Positions 1 through 10,505 of a stretch of DNA of 64,000 nucleotides are shown in pieces. The notes beneath the pieces were generated by a model. The model was not told where the DNA came from. It worked only from the letters and a program-made list of their open reading frames with translations, and made no database searches. The position numbers and the translations under genes were made by a program. The DNA is from Pleurostoma richardsiae (lineage: Eukaryota; Ascomycota; Sordariomycetes; Calosphaeriales; Pleurostomataceae): assembly GCA_030052745.1 (NCBI GenBank), contig JANBVO010000001.1, forward strand, positions 1,860,001 through 1,924,000, given 5' to 3'. Within the stretch, counting starts at the first letter, position 1, and the number at the start of each line of letters is the position of its first letter.

Positions 1-1474
1 CGGCGGGAGGAGCGATGCGGGCGGGGGCATCGGGTTGATGCCTATGTAGGAGGGAAAGAGATATGGAAAGGTACGAGCCAGGAAGCCCAGATACTCTGTA
101 CCAAGTCCTGGAGCCAAACCCCCAAATATGTGTATCACGACCGCGTCATATCGTGAGGGAAAGACGCGGGCAAAACCGCGCCTCCCACAAAATCTTGTCG
201 CAGGAGTTTATTCCTTTCCACATCCACAAGGACGGGGGGCTGATTTCTCAGAGCTGCTTTCCCCGGCGTTTTCATCAGATAATGAACGGCGTGGGGTGTG
301 CTTTCTCGCTTGCCTGTGCTCTCATTTGCGGCTGTTGGTTGCATCACGGCTGGGAAGGGGGGAACCCTCGTACTATCTGCATGACTACAAACTATGGTAC
401 GCAAGGGGACAGTCTCAAAAGGCTCATATTGAGCTCATGATCATGCTATACAAACGCTTTATGTTATACACCCTGCGTGCGCCTTTTGAATTCGTGACCG
501 AGAGTATTTGCCAAGGCTGCGTGCGTGTCTTGTTCAACAGTCGGACCTCGTCCGGGCCCGTCTCGCGAGTGAGTGTGCAGAGATATAGTCACGTATTAAA
601 GCTCTTGTTGGCGGCAATGAAATTGACGAGGCTGACCTTCCAGATGTCACAAGGATATGTAGCATTCAACTCGAGGATTAGGACGGCGCACGAGCACGCA
701 GCGTCCTTGGGCTCAGGTGCCGGCAGGCCAGATTCAGATAAATCTTCAAGTCAATGGTTTCTACAAACGAAGGGGTATAGGGCAGAATCCACAAACAGAT
801 CCACGAGTTGCAAAAGCTCTCTTCCACATGCTCTTCTTCCTCTGCCTCCTCAGAGGCCCGGTTAGTCAAGGCCATGCTGCAAGCAGTCTCTAAGCGTTAT
901 CAGCTCGTGCTCTGCCAGTCTCCCTTGCCTCGCTGACCGAGGTAGCCAGTCATAGCCGTGCCATCCATGGCAAGGTGATCCCCCACCGATGTCCACCTAC
1001 GTACGTACAACAGCGAGCTACAATCCCAACTTCTTCAAGAATAACGATCGGTCTTGCACGTGCTCGGAGGACCTAGACGTGCTGCGAAGTGGCTTGTAGC
1101 GAAGAAAGAAAATCGAAGCCGCCCGGTTCCCGCCCACGCTGTCCTTGAACGCCAGGTCCTTAGGGTGCCGATGGTAGAAGACCTGAAACACCGAGAACAC
1201 CAAGTAAGAAATAGCACATCTCATGCCATCCTGACCGAGAAACCTAGTGCCTTCGAAGATAGAATCCCTCCCGGCTTGAATGAAAGATTATTTCGCATCA
1301 AGGCGCGCCCACCAATGTGTCCAGGACATATAAAGTGGAAAGCATTCGGCATTAAAGCCAAACCTGAGTTGAAACGAGGACCTTGGAAGCTAACTCCATG
1401 ACATCGTCGCCGTGGCACTTCGGAAAGTTTAACCATCCTACAGGAAGAACGGTCTAGCAGGGGTGATGCATATT
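1..1474. other. intergenic, no supported gene
   Basis: This stretch lies downstream of KAR9, which runs on the minus strand. It has open frames on both strands, the longest 245 codons on the plus strand from 128 to 865, but none shows a recognisable motif, a low-complexity bias typical of fungal proteins, or a convincing intron pattern. A minus-strand reading that ends at 1018 looks more protein-like and is listed separately. The rest I read as 3' flank. Confidence 0.5.
1018..1272 (-). other. possible short coding exon, unassigned
   Basis: A minus-strand open frame of about 80 codons ends with a TAG at 1018. Its composition looks protein-like: a hydrophobic stretch around ISYLVFSVFQVFYH is followed by a basic, serine-rich tail ending in FLKKLGL. 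The codons favour G/C at the third position. An in-frame stop lies just upstream, so a full gene would need an upstream exon, and only about 200 bases separate it from the end of KAR9 on the same strand. I do not recognise the family. It could be a chance open frame in a 3' UTR. Confidence 0.2.
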
Positions 1475-4400
1475 TCAACCCCTCCACCGTGGCTTGGTGT
1501 CTTTCGACTCGTTGCTCTTGGTAGACGCAGAGGAGCCGGTTTTCTTCAGCGCCGCTCTGGCGCCAGCGACAGCCTGGGGACTCTCTCGCCCAGTGATGCT
1601 GCTCTCTTTCTTGTGTCTTGGCTGCGGCAGCATGCTAGTCCGCCGAGAGGAAGCGAGGGAGCTAGCCGGCCGAGTTGCTGCGCTCGTGGAATCCTCAAGT
1701 GAGGATTTCGAGGGTTGTAGAGACGCCCGGCGGTTATTTAGTGTAGACATCGATGCAGCAGAGGATAGGCGAGGCCTCGATAGGGCTTGCTGGGAATATG
1801 GGCCGGGTGACGCAAGGCGCTCTCTGAACGACAGCCGATTAGCGGGCTTGGACGGGGTGTCCTCGGGGATCGGAGAGCTTGAAGAAGCGCGAAGGGGACT
1901 ACGCATGGGGAGCTTTGACGAGGAAGGCGTAAGAGCAGAGACCGAGCGAACAGGGGTCGGAGTAGTTCTAGCATAGGGGCTGCGATCCGTTGCACTGAGC
2001 GGCTTGAAATTGTGTCCGGTATCGATGTCGGTGGTATTCGTGGAACCATTCCAGCGAGGCCGCCCAGGAACGGTCGAAGCCGGACGAGGGATGCCCCCGC
2101 GCGTTGCAGTTGGGGTCGCAGAGCCCTCGCGGCTCGGGCTCGCAAGTCCGCTCGAAAGGCGGGAGACCGGCTTGCGTGATGGCTGCGACGGTGTTGTCGC
2201 CGAGACGGCCCTTCGAGTCGCCGGTTGAGGCAAATGGCTCCCCAAGCTGCCTGAACCACGGCCCCTGGGGGGTTTCGCAGCGGATTTCGCGGGCTCTAGG
2301 CCTAAGCTCGCCATGATGACGGATGAAGGTGGCGAGCTCCCAGGCGTTTCTGCACCGCTTCCAACAGTTGATCTGTCGTTTGAGAGCATGCTGGAGATGG
2401 AATCCCGGAGTTGCTGGTTCTTCTTCTCAGATTGCAAGTCCTCGAGTGTGGTATCCATATCCTTGATCTGGACCTTGATATCTTCCCATCTCGTCTGCAG
2501 TTCACCATGGAGCCTTAGAATTTCGCCGTTGACGGTGAGGCGATCTTTGACTCCTTTATCAATGATAGAGAGAACGCGCTCAATAGCGGGGCTATAATGA
2601 GTCTTCTTCGCTTCGTAGCTCTCGATCTTCTTGGCCATCACGGGTTGGTTCGTCAGTTGCATGCCGGCATCGATCGCTTCCCGCAGTTTGGCCACTGTAC
2701 GCTCGACAGATTCGACCATCTTCTGAGCTTGGCGACCGGCACCCCGGAACACGAGAACCCAGCGGTCTTCCCCAAGCTCCTTGCGCAGAGATTCGGCGTC
2801 CTTTTCCAACTTCTTGTAGCTTGCGTCGAGGGCCTCCCTGCGCATCTCCAGCTCTTCGCAGGCCGTGGGGAAAGCCTTCTGCGCTCTAGCTTCGAAGACA
2901 GAGAGCCTCATTGGCAAGAAATCGAGCGACGCCCTTAGTGGCTGCATGCGAGCAAATAGGGCGAGCAGGCTGGAATCGTCCTGTGAGATTGTAGGCCCAG
3001 GGGAACTTGGGCTAGCCGGAAACGCAGGTAGACTGAATCTGTGATTCACCTGAAGCCGTGCGGCGGCTGGAGGTGTCTCTTCGACAATGGTCTCGAGATC
3101 GCCAATGTCGACACCCTCACCGTTCGCTATGGCCATAACGGATTTGTGTCTCCTCTCTTCCATCTCGAACACGAGTCTTATCAGCTCATCCATTTCGTTT
3201 TGTATGTCCCCGAGCACCATGTTCCACAGCTCCTCCCACTCCATAGCAATCTCGACCTGACCCTTGACGCTTTGAAGCGTAGCGCGGATCTTCGCCCACT
3301 CCTCCATGATGGATTCCATCTGGACGACGGCCTTGTTCAGATCATCCGTGGGAACGTTGGCAATATCCTCGCGAAGCTGCAGTTCCTCGATTGCACTGAC
3401 GTAGACGTTGATCAACTCCTCGAACCTCGCGATAGCTTGTTCAACCTCCTCCAGGCCTTCGCGCCCGCCCGCGGCGGCCCATTCCACGTCATCCTCACTG
3501 TCTAAGCCACCTATTACTTCTGAAGCTTTGTGAATCCAGCTCCGAATCTGCTCGGCGGCTCCGATCAACGCCCTAGACGCGGCCTGCGCAGTAGGAATAG
3601 CGGCGATCTTGCTGGAAAGGGATTCTGCATCTGGAAGCTGCAACGAGGTGAGCTGGGCGAGCTGCACCACGAATGAAGCACGAGAAATGGTATAGATAGA
3701 GCCAGGCCGTTGCAAGCCCAGCGGGTTGAAGTAAGAGGACGGGTCGGAGTCGACATCTTGATAAGTCGATGCGGCAAGAGGTGGAGAGTCTTTTGGAAGC
3801 GGCGGGGGGGGAAGATCGGGCGAGGGCGGTGGCCTGCTATCGCGCTCTAGGTGTTCGCGTCGCGTGTCGAGAGTGACTTTTGTTCCATTCCCATTTGTAT
3901 GGTCAGGTAATCGATACTTGTGAGTGTCCATGTCGAGGGGGGCTGAGGGTTCAATTTCGGGGAGGAATTCCGAGGCGCTCCCCACGTCGGAGCCTCCCGC
4001 TGATGTCTTAGGCGGCTCGTCGACGTCGTCGACCGGGGTCTTGACCGCCCTTGAGCTCCTGAGACTGGCCTTCGAGGGTATGCGGACGATGGGGCCCTTC
4101 CAAGGGCGGCCCCGCCGTTCGATGACAGGATTTGAGGAGCTGGATTGGTGAACTTGGTCGAGTTGTCGTATCTGGTCTTCAGGAAGACGGCCGACGCGGT
4201 CGCGATGGGTGGGCGGTGGGGACGTTTTCCTCGACGTGCCAAAGCCGAGAGCCTTTAATCGCGCTGCCAATCCGGGGGAGGGTTTTCGCCCGTGCGGGCT
4301 ATGTGCCGGAGTTTGTTGTGGTTGTGCTGTCAAGTTACCGTCATTGGGTGATGTCTGGTGTTGTTGCTGTGGCTGTTGATGCGCGGGAGAAATTTTGGGA

Positions 4401-4627
4401 GAATCGCTGGCGTTTTTGCTGGCGGGTGTAGCTGTGGTGTTTTGGCTGTCGATGGGCCGCAGCCGGAAAAGGTCACTAGAAACGTCGGAGAATGCTAACA
4501 CGGCAGTCGAGTCGGCATCCTGTTGGTTACTGCTGCTACTTCCTTGATGAGGAGGAGTTGGTGTGGTAGGAACAAAAGCGGGAGCAGCGGTGGGAGTACT
4601 GCTGTCCGCAGTGAGTAGGCCGGGCAT
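1475..4627 (-). CDS. KAR9-like spindle-orientation protein
   Basis: An intronless frame of 1050 codons. The first 310 residues are low complexity (Ser/Pro/Gln). Residues about 310-720 form the long, largely helical KAR9-family region, with acidic helices such as AIARFEELINVYVSAIEELQ. The tail from about 770 is basic and Ser/Pro-rich. In yeast, Kar9 links microtubule plus ends, through the EB1 protein Bim1, to myosin V on actin cables and so orients the spindle and nuclear movement. The tail has three SxLP motifs (SHLP at 797, SKLP at 904, SMLP at 998) in basic Ser/Pro context, a good match to the [ST]x[IL]P type that binds EB1; that they bind is inference. The ATG at 4627 is the first Met of the frame. 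It is longer than yeast Kar9 (about 640 residues), mainly through the disordered ends. Confidence 0.88.
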   Translation of the reverse strand: MPGLLTADSSTPTAAPAFVPTTPTPPHQGSSSSNQQDADSTAVLAFSDVSSDLFRLRPIDSQNTTATPASKNASDSPKISPAHQQPQQQHQTSPNDGNLTAQPQQTPAHSPHGRKPSPGLAARLKALGFGTSRKTSPPPTHRDRVGRLPEDQIRQLDQVHQSSSSNPVIERRGRPWKGPIVRIPSKASLRSSRAVKTPVDDVDEPPKTSAGGSDVGSASEFLPEIEPSAPLDMDTHKYRLPDHTNGNGTKVTLDTRREHLERDSRPPPSPDLPPPPLPKDSPPLAASTYQDVDSDPSSYFNPLGLQRPGSIYTISRASFVVQLAQLTSLQLPDAESLSSKIAAIPTAQAASRALIGAAEQIRSWIHKASEVIGGLDSEDDVEWAAAGGREGLEEVEQAIARFEELINVYVSAIEELQLREDIANVPTDDLNKAVVQMESIMEEWAKIRATLQSVKGQVEIAMEWEELWNMVLGDIQNEMDELIRLVFEMEERRHKSVMAIANGEGVDIGDLETIVEETPPAAARLQVNHRFSLPAFPASPSSPGPTISQDDSSLLALFARMQPLRASLDFLPMRLSVFEARAQKAFPTACEELEMRREALDASYKKLEKDAESLRKELGEDRWVLVFRGAGRQAQKMVESVERTVAKLREAIDAGMQLTNQPVMAKKIESYEAKKTHYSPAIERVLSIIDKGVKDRLTVNGEILRLHGELQTRWEDIKVQIKDMDTTLEDLQSEKKNQQLRDSISSMLSNDRSTVGSGAETPGSSPPSSVIMASLGLEPAKSAAKPPRGRGSGSLGSHLPQPATRRAVSATTPSQPSRKPVSRLSSGLASPSREGSATPTATRGGIPRPASTVPGRPRWNGSTNTTDIDTGHNFKPLSATDRSPYARTTPTPVRSVSALTPSSSKLPMRSPLRASSSSPIPEDTPSKPANRLSFRERLASPGPYSQQALSRPRLSSAASMSTLNNRRASLQPSKSSLEDSTSAATRPASSLASSRRTSMLPQPRHKKESSITGRESPQAVAGARAALKKTGSSASTKSNESKDTKPRWRG

Positions 4628-5614
4628 TTACGGTGTGCTGTGCAGTCCGACCTCCTATATCTTTGGCGGGTGATGTACGTAGCGAGGTAGGGGTTGAGGC
4701 TAGGTCCCCAGCCTGACTGGGAAGCTCGGCGCGGCGCAGCCTCCGTGGAGGGAGGGAGGGATGCTGACGTTGAAGCACCAGGTTTTGCTGCTGTATGCTG
4801 CAGCAAGGAAGTAGGTACCTTACGCGTGTGGGTTCCGGTCAGTGATGGAGAATCGTATTGCTTGACGACGTTGCCTGGCTCCTCACTCTCGCAGAATTGA
4901 TCGCCAGACAGTGGGGTTGGCAGGAGGAGCTGGGAGGGCGACTGGCTGCAATGCCAGGATGAGGTATGTGCGCCTGCAGTAGCCCAACTGCAGAAAGAGG
5001 AGCGATGGAGCTGTCAAAATCGGCTGTGCGCTCGAGCTGTGATCCTGCGGAGTGTGCCAGGGGCTGATAACTTCTGGAAACAAAGAAAAAGTCGGCTGGG
5101 ATAATGAAGGGCGCCAGAAAGGAAAAGAAGAGAAACGTGAAGGCGGAACTGGAGCTGTCACAGGCGAATCCTCTCTCCCTTTGCTCGTCTCCCTTCGCGG
5201 GTTCCACGGTCTAGGTACGGAGTAGGTAGGTCCAGATCCACGTTCCACCAGTCTAGTCGGGGACCGCTGTGCAATCGTTGGCTATCGCGACATCAGGGCA
5301 GGCGAAAACGGCGAGTGAGCGAAAGGCTAAGAGTAGCTGTCGCAATGTCGGCCACGCTCGAGTACCATTGATCGGGTGGAAGTGTTGCCGGCCGGAGGGA
5401 GAGGCGAAGATGACAGATATGAAGAGTGTGAAGTGTAAAGTGCGTTGGCTGAGAGGAAGGCGAGTGAGTTGACGAAGGCAAAAGAGACTAGGACTAAGGA
5501 AAGCGCAGCTGACGAACAAGAGGACGACCAGAGGAGGAGCGGCGGCAGCAACAGCGAGATTTCAATGTCATGCAGACCAGGCAGGCAAGTACGAAGAGAT
5601 TAAGCCCAGGTGAG

Positions 5615-5634
5615 GTCAGTCAGTCAGTCAGTCA
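5615..5634. repeat. (GTCA)5 microsatellite
   Basis: Five perfect copies of the tetranucleotide GTCA in the upstream region of KAR9. It is not in a coding region. Confidence 0.9.
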
Positions 5635-5761
5635 CAAAAGTACCCCGGAAGAGCAGCTATGTCCAGGTACATTAGAGATACCGGCGCTGCATAGGTTGGG
5701 CTGGACTGAGGTGGACCAGACTGGGGAAGAGGGAAGGAAGGAGTGAACGATAGACTCCAAT

Positions 5762-5783
5762 GGATGAATGGATGGATGGATGG
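5762..5783. repeat. (GGAT)n microsatellite
   Basis: Five to six copies of GGAT, one of them changed to GAAT, in the KAR9 upstream region. Confidence 0.85.
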
Positions 5784-7128
5784 AAGGTCAAGAAGGGGCT
5801 TCGAAGGGACGATGAAACAGCGAGACCTTAACACTCTGCGTCACGGCTGCCCTATTGCGCTTTCTTTACACCCACTCTCTACCTCAGCTGCTCAGCTTAA
5901 GAGTTCATTGGCGAGGCCTTCGAAAAGAGCGACTTTCTTTCCTTCTTTCCCTCTTTCCCCTTTATTGCGCCCGTCACACGCGCACATCCCGTGTCTGACT
6001 TGTGTCTTGCGGATTTCACAACTACGGCGAGGCTAAGGCACTACCGGCTGGTCCGCTCCTCGACCGTCGACCGACCGTCGACCGTCTCGTAGGCTGCCGT
6101 GTCTCCTTGTTCCGCCTCACCCTCCCGCCTCTCGCTCTCTCTCTATCTCCGCTCTCCGACGACGTTCTGGTTGCCGTGTGAGAGTTGTGAGGACTACCGG
6201 CGCTCGCCTCGCTTCGTGCGCAATGTGCCAATGGAAGATCTATCGAAATTTGAAGTTGCAGCGTCGCAACGATGGCACCAAAGGCGGTCCCGTATAACAA
6301 AGTGAAGAGCCAAAGAGCCCTGCCGAGATCCCCCTGACCCGATCGGGCTAGCCGGTGCTGCCAGTGCTGCGTCCGTCCAGGGGTTACAAGAGCCCGCGAG
6401 CCCATTAACTCGGTAATTTATAGCTCTTTCGGGCATGGCTACGACCCTCGGCCCAGCTTACCCCGGAAAGCCACAAGAGTGCAAACCATGGAACGCCCTC
6501 ACGGGCGAACGTTTACTTTATTTTGCCAGCACAGACAAACACATCGCGGCACGGACACGGCTGCCGTCACTGTTCTATCGTCGATGGTCCATCGAGAATG
6601 AGTTGCTACAGAGTCCGTCCGGATGGAGAACCAAACTGCTGGAATTGTGGAAACGAGTCGAAGCTGCCGAGAAAAGCTGCATTACGCTACTGCGGGGGTC
6701 GAGATAAGTACTTCTGTAGGTGTACGGGAGATGAGCTAGACCACCAGTCCGAGACCGTATCTTCACAATGTCCTGAGGGCAGAGCCGGCAAACGACTGGA
6801 GAAGCCTCAAGAAGCGCTCGAGGGATCTGCCATGTCGTGGTAGCAGTCATTGTGCCTTGCCAGCCAATATCTGTCTCGGTTACGAGCAGTTGCGAGGCGA
6901 TCTTGGTGCAACGAGCTTCCCGTCCAGCTGCATAAAAATTGCGGCGCCGTTCCACTCCTTACATAACTGGCCCTGGATATGCAGTTGTTTGTGCAACTCG
7001 GCGAAGCTTTGGAACAAAATCAACAGCCATCATGTTAAGCGAGTATACGTGCAGGTGCGCTGGAGTATCACCTGTTTCCTACCTAGCAGCCTGAGTGTTA
7101 GTCCATATTAGACCACCCGCCCATGAAT

Positions 7129-7156
7129 CCATACTCCATACTCCATACTCCATACT
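7129..7156. repeat. CCATACT heptamer x4
   Basis: Four perfect tandem copies of the 7-mer CCATACT. A heptamer unit is less usual than the di- and tetranucleotide repeats nearby. Confidence 0.9.
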
Positions 7157-8053
7157 TGCGTAGAGATGTTGGAGATGTAGCCAGGAAGGAGTCAATTTAG
7201 CTTATGCAGGAACAGCAGAATTTAGCTGCAGTGTGTATACGGGCCTCCCACAGAGATGTACATTGTGCATATGAGGCTTGCATGCTGAACATGGGCCAAT
7301 TCTGCACCTCCTGACAGTTGCCTCCCCATGCGGCTCGCGGGCCTCGGCTGCCATGACTTTGCAGTTGAGGTTGACGAGCTGGAGCCTCCTCCCCCCAAGC
7401 TCGGTCCTAGGAACAGGGCTGTACGGAATATTCCACCAACATCGCCTGTCTGTGTGCCCGGCAACTCAAGCGCCGCCCGTGATCCCTGACGAGCCACGTT
7501 CCGCTTCCGAGGATTCCAGTACATGACCTCGTCTCCGCCTCTTTTCGAACCATTGTCTGATACAGTCCGTACTTAGGAGAGGTGTTCCCCGGGGCAACAA
7601 CGTGGAATGCGGAATATCCGTAGATGCCGCAGCTGTGCTCCACAGGTCAACGGGAGGAAAGCCGAGCTAGCTGAAGGCCGAGGTGGCTTAAGAGAGACAG
7701 AACAATGTCTTGTTCTACTCGACCACTCCATATTATACGTATCTCCGTACTATTTCTGGTCGATTTAAAACTGATTGACTGACTGACGTTGCGGACGCAT
7801 TCCAATGTTGGCTCTCCTATGATCCATTCGCAACCATCTGAGCCTGCAGCCCCCGGCAACAACGGGTTTGGAGGTCCAAGAGGACCCCCGCGGTTGCCGG
7901 GTGGTGCTGTCAAAAGGAGCCAAAGGAGCCACTCATGAGGCAAGCAATCTAAAAGGGCGTCTTGTTTCACGCGTCCTCATCTCCCCGCCACTCGGAATCA
8001 GACGCGAAATTCCCCACTCGAAGTTGTCACGGCTTCCTCTCTCTCCCTCCCCG

Positions 8054-8082
8054 TCTCTCTCTCTCTCTCTGTGTGTGTGTGT
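8054..8082. repeat. compound (TC)n(GT)n microsatellite
   Basis: A run of TC dinucleotides passes directly into a run of GT dinucleotides. It lies about 570 bases upstream of the start codon of the 617-residue gene and is likely to be length-polymorphic. Confidence 0.9.
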
Positions 8083-8651
8083 GACTGTGGTGTGTGCGTG
8101 CATGTGGGTTCTGCAAGCCCCTGACATCGCCGATTCCGATCCCTCCATTCTTCCGCCTGGACGGCTCTGCCTCATTTCTGCTTCATTAATGTCGCTCCGG
8201 TTCATAACAACAACAAAACCCTAATATCTCAGTCGCTCCCTCAGAACCCCTCGTCCCGATACGATAAGAAGCACTTGCATTAATACTTGCATGACCGTCT
8301 GGAAGCTGCTGTGCAGCAACCCGCCAAGAACGGAGGCATTCGTTGTCGCTGCTACGTTCCTTGCCTCGCCGACATCGTGTGTCTCAACTTATTTACTCTT
8401 TAATGCCTTAATAATCGGCCACCGCCATAGCAACAAGTTCGGTGACCAGCCTCTATTTCCCGTTTCCAAAGTCCCGGCAAGGAACGAGACGCATTCACGA
8501 GATACATAAGCTTTCTGGAGTGCCTTCCAGAAGAACCTTGCTGTCGCTGATCGGCACGCGATAGCGGGGGACCGACCTGATAGCTCCAGGGTAGCACAGG
8601 CTGCTCCAATTCAAGCTTCATTCTGTGCTACACCGGCCCAAGCCATCAGCT

Positions 8652-10505
8652 ATGGCTGCTGCACACGACGAGCCACCAACCCTCCGCTGCGACTCCCCTC
8701 CTCCTGATGCAGCGCCCACCGCCGCCCTCGGAGCCTCCGGCGTCGGCATGGCCCGCTGCCTATCCGTCGCTTCTTCCGTGTCCCACGGATCGGCCACCAC
8801 GGACAACTCGCACGTACGCGAGTCCCTCGGCAGCGACATGTCCTCCTACAGCCGGGCCTCCTCGGCCAGCTACCGCCGCTCCGACGTCAGCTTCATGACC
8901 ACCTCGAGCAGGCAGTCCACCGGCAGCATCGAGCGCTCCTCTTCCCGCCGCCGGGGCTACATGCGGCCGCAGGGCACCGACTTCGCCGCCAGCGCCCGCA
9001 GCCGGGAGAGCGTGCTCAGCCTGGGGAGCATCGTCCACCTGCAGTACTACTTTGCCCGGACGGGCCTGTTAGACCTGAAGGGCGCCCAGCTGGCGCGCAA
9101 GAACAGGAGGGCGCAGAAGGCGGCGACGCTGGACTTCTCGTCGCTGGACCCCAGCGCCTTCTCATCCGCACTGCCCACACCGAGGATCATCACCACCGGA
9201 TCTGACGTGGACTCGAGCTACGCGAGCATGGGGAGCAGCCCGGACCTGGTGGGGCAGAGCTTCAGTGGGAACGGTGCCAGCAGCACCCTGGTTGAGAGCC
9301 CGGTGCAGGAGGACGGCCTTGAGCAAACGGAAGGGGAGGATGCCTACAGCTCCGACTTCGACTTCGACGAGCCAGACCCGAGCACCATGCTGCCGCCCAC
9401 CGTGAGCACATATCACCACCGCGAGAAGCCTCTGCCGAAGCCGCCAACCATAGAGGAGTTGAAGGCCGATCTGAGAGGGGCGCTGGACGTGGCGTCGAGG
9501 GCGTTAGAGGAAGCGAAGAAGGAGGACAGGAAGAAAGCCAAGGCCCAGGCAGCACAAGCGCCGCAGGAGACACTACAAGCGCCGGCGAGCCCGGACCAGT
9601 CAAGCCCGTCGTCGTCTCCGTCGTCACCGTCGTCACCGTCGCCACCGGGCTGGTACGAGGTGCAGGGGATGCACATCCTCGACGTGATGACGCTCGCCAT
9701 CCGCGCCGCCAAGGTGTACTACACGTCGCACGAGCAGCCGGAGCGGCTCGACGCCATCAAGCCCGAGAAGGAGGTCCGCTCGGAGCTGCTGTCCGTCATG
9801 GACGCCCTGAAGCGCATGGCGACGCGGCATTTCGCCGGCGGCATGCGCGAGGACGAGCTGCAGACCATGGAGTCGTGGATCGAGGGCCTGTACGCCATGC
9901 TGCGCGCGGAGGAGGACATGGAGGACGCCGAGCGCGCCGAGATCGCGCGGTGGACCTGGCTCCGCGACGAGGACTGGCCGCCCGGCACCGAGGCCGCGCG
10001 CGAGTACGCCTTCATCCAGAGCATGCTGGACGACAGCAGCAGCACCACCACCAGTGGCGGGGGGCTCGCGCGGTCCCCCGGGCCGGAGCAGACGGCCTTC
10101 TTCTCGGCGCTGCTCGGCCCGCTCCCCGAGTGGACGCCCATCGACCGCAGCGCCCCGCTGGAGTCGCAGGCGCTTCCGACGCCGTTCCTCAAGGGCCTGC
10201 AGAGCGGCGTGCGGCTGGTCCAGCTGCACAACGCGGCGGTGCGGCGGTCCCGGAGGCGGTTCGGCGCCATCGGCGCGTTCCACACCGACACGGGCAAGCC
10301 GTACCGCGCGGCGGACAACCTGCGGTTCTGGGCCAAGGCCGCGGAGCTGCGGTGGGAGGTCCTGCTCAAGGTGGACGCGCTGGGCGTCGTGTACGACAGC
10401 GGGCCGCGGGTGTGGCTCGAGCTGGAGGACGCGGTGCTGGCGTGGTGCCGGAAGGTCCGCGAGGAGATCGCGGCGGAGATCCGCCAGGGCGCCGGCGGCC
10501 GGTGA
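8652..10505 (+). CDS. conserved-looking hypothetical protein, 617 aa
   Basis: A single exon with strong G/C third-position bias. I chose the ATG at 8652; the frame extends upstream to a GTG at 8625 but has no earlier ATG. Residues 1-110 are Ser-rich and disordered. A short ordered motif near 125-145 reads SLGSIVHLQYYFARTGLLD. A proline/serine spacer (about 290-330, partly a GTC-type codon repeat) precedes a second ordered region from about 333, which starts WYEVQGMHILDVMTLAIRAA and is rich in helices to the C-terminus. No signal peptide or membrane segment is visible. I do not recognise a named family; the two ordered blocks look like those of uncharacterised proteins of filamentous fungi. 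Several long antisense frames overlap it but have no protein-like features. Confidence 0.82.
   Translation: MAAAHDEPPTLRCDSPPPDAAPTAALGASGVGMARCLSVASSVSHGSATTDNSHVRESLGSDMSSYSRASSASYRRSDVSFMTTSSRQSTGSIERSSSRRRGYMRPQGTDFAASARSRESVLSLGSIVHLQYYFARTGLLDLKGAQLARKNRRAQKAATLDFSSLDPSAFSSALPTPRIITTGSDVDSSYASMGSSPDLVGQSFSGNGASSTLVESPVQEDGLEQTEGEDAYSSDFDFDEPDPSTMLPPTVSTYHHREKPLPKPPTIEELKADLRGALDVASRALEEAKKEDRKKAKAQAAQAPQETLQAPASPDQSSPSSSPSSPSSPSPPGWYEVQGMHILDVMTLAIRAAKVYYTSHEQPERLDAIKPEKEVRSELLSVMDALKRMATRHFAGGMREDELQTMESWIEGLYAMLRAEEDMEDAERAEIARWTWLRDEDWPPGTEAAREYAFIQSMLDDSSSTTTSGGGLARSPGPEQTAFFSALLGPLPEWTPIDRSAPLESQALPTPFLKGLQSGVRLVQLHNAAVRRSRRRFGAIGAFHTDTGKPYRAADNLRFWAKAAELRWEVLLKVDALGVVYDSGPRVWLELEDAVLAWCRKVREEIAAEIRQGAGGR

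Larger units (their letters stand above)
4628..8651. other. long divergent upstream region
   Basis: About 4 kb between the divergently transcribed KAR9 (-) and the 617-residue gene (+). It carries pyrimidine-rich tracts on the strand of each gene, as is common in fungal promoters and 5' UTRs: minus-strand CT runs near 5100-5550, plus-strand CT runs near 8036-8070. It also has several simple repeats, listed separately. Open frames up to about 127 codons are present on both strands but none shows a family motif. It probably holds two promoters and possibly long 5' UTRs. Confidence 0.55.

Noticed and set aside
128-865. 245-codon plus-strand frame at the window start
   Set aside because: No motif, no typical composition, no splice pattern. 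Overlapping frames on other strands are similarly open.
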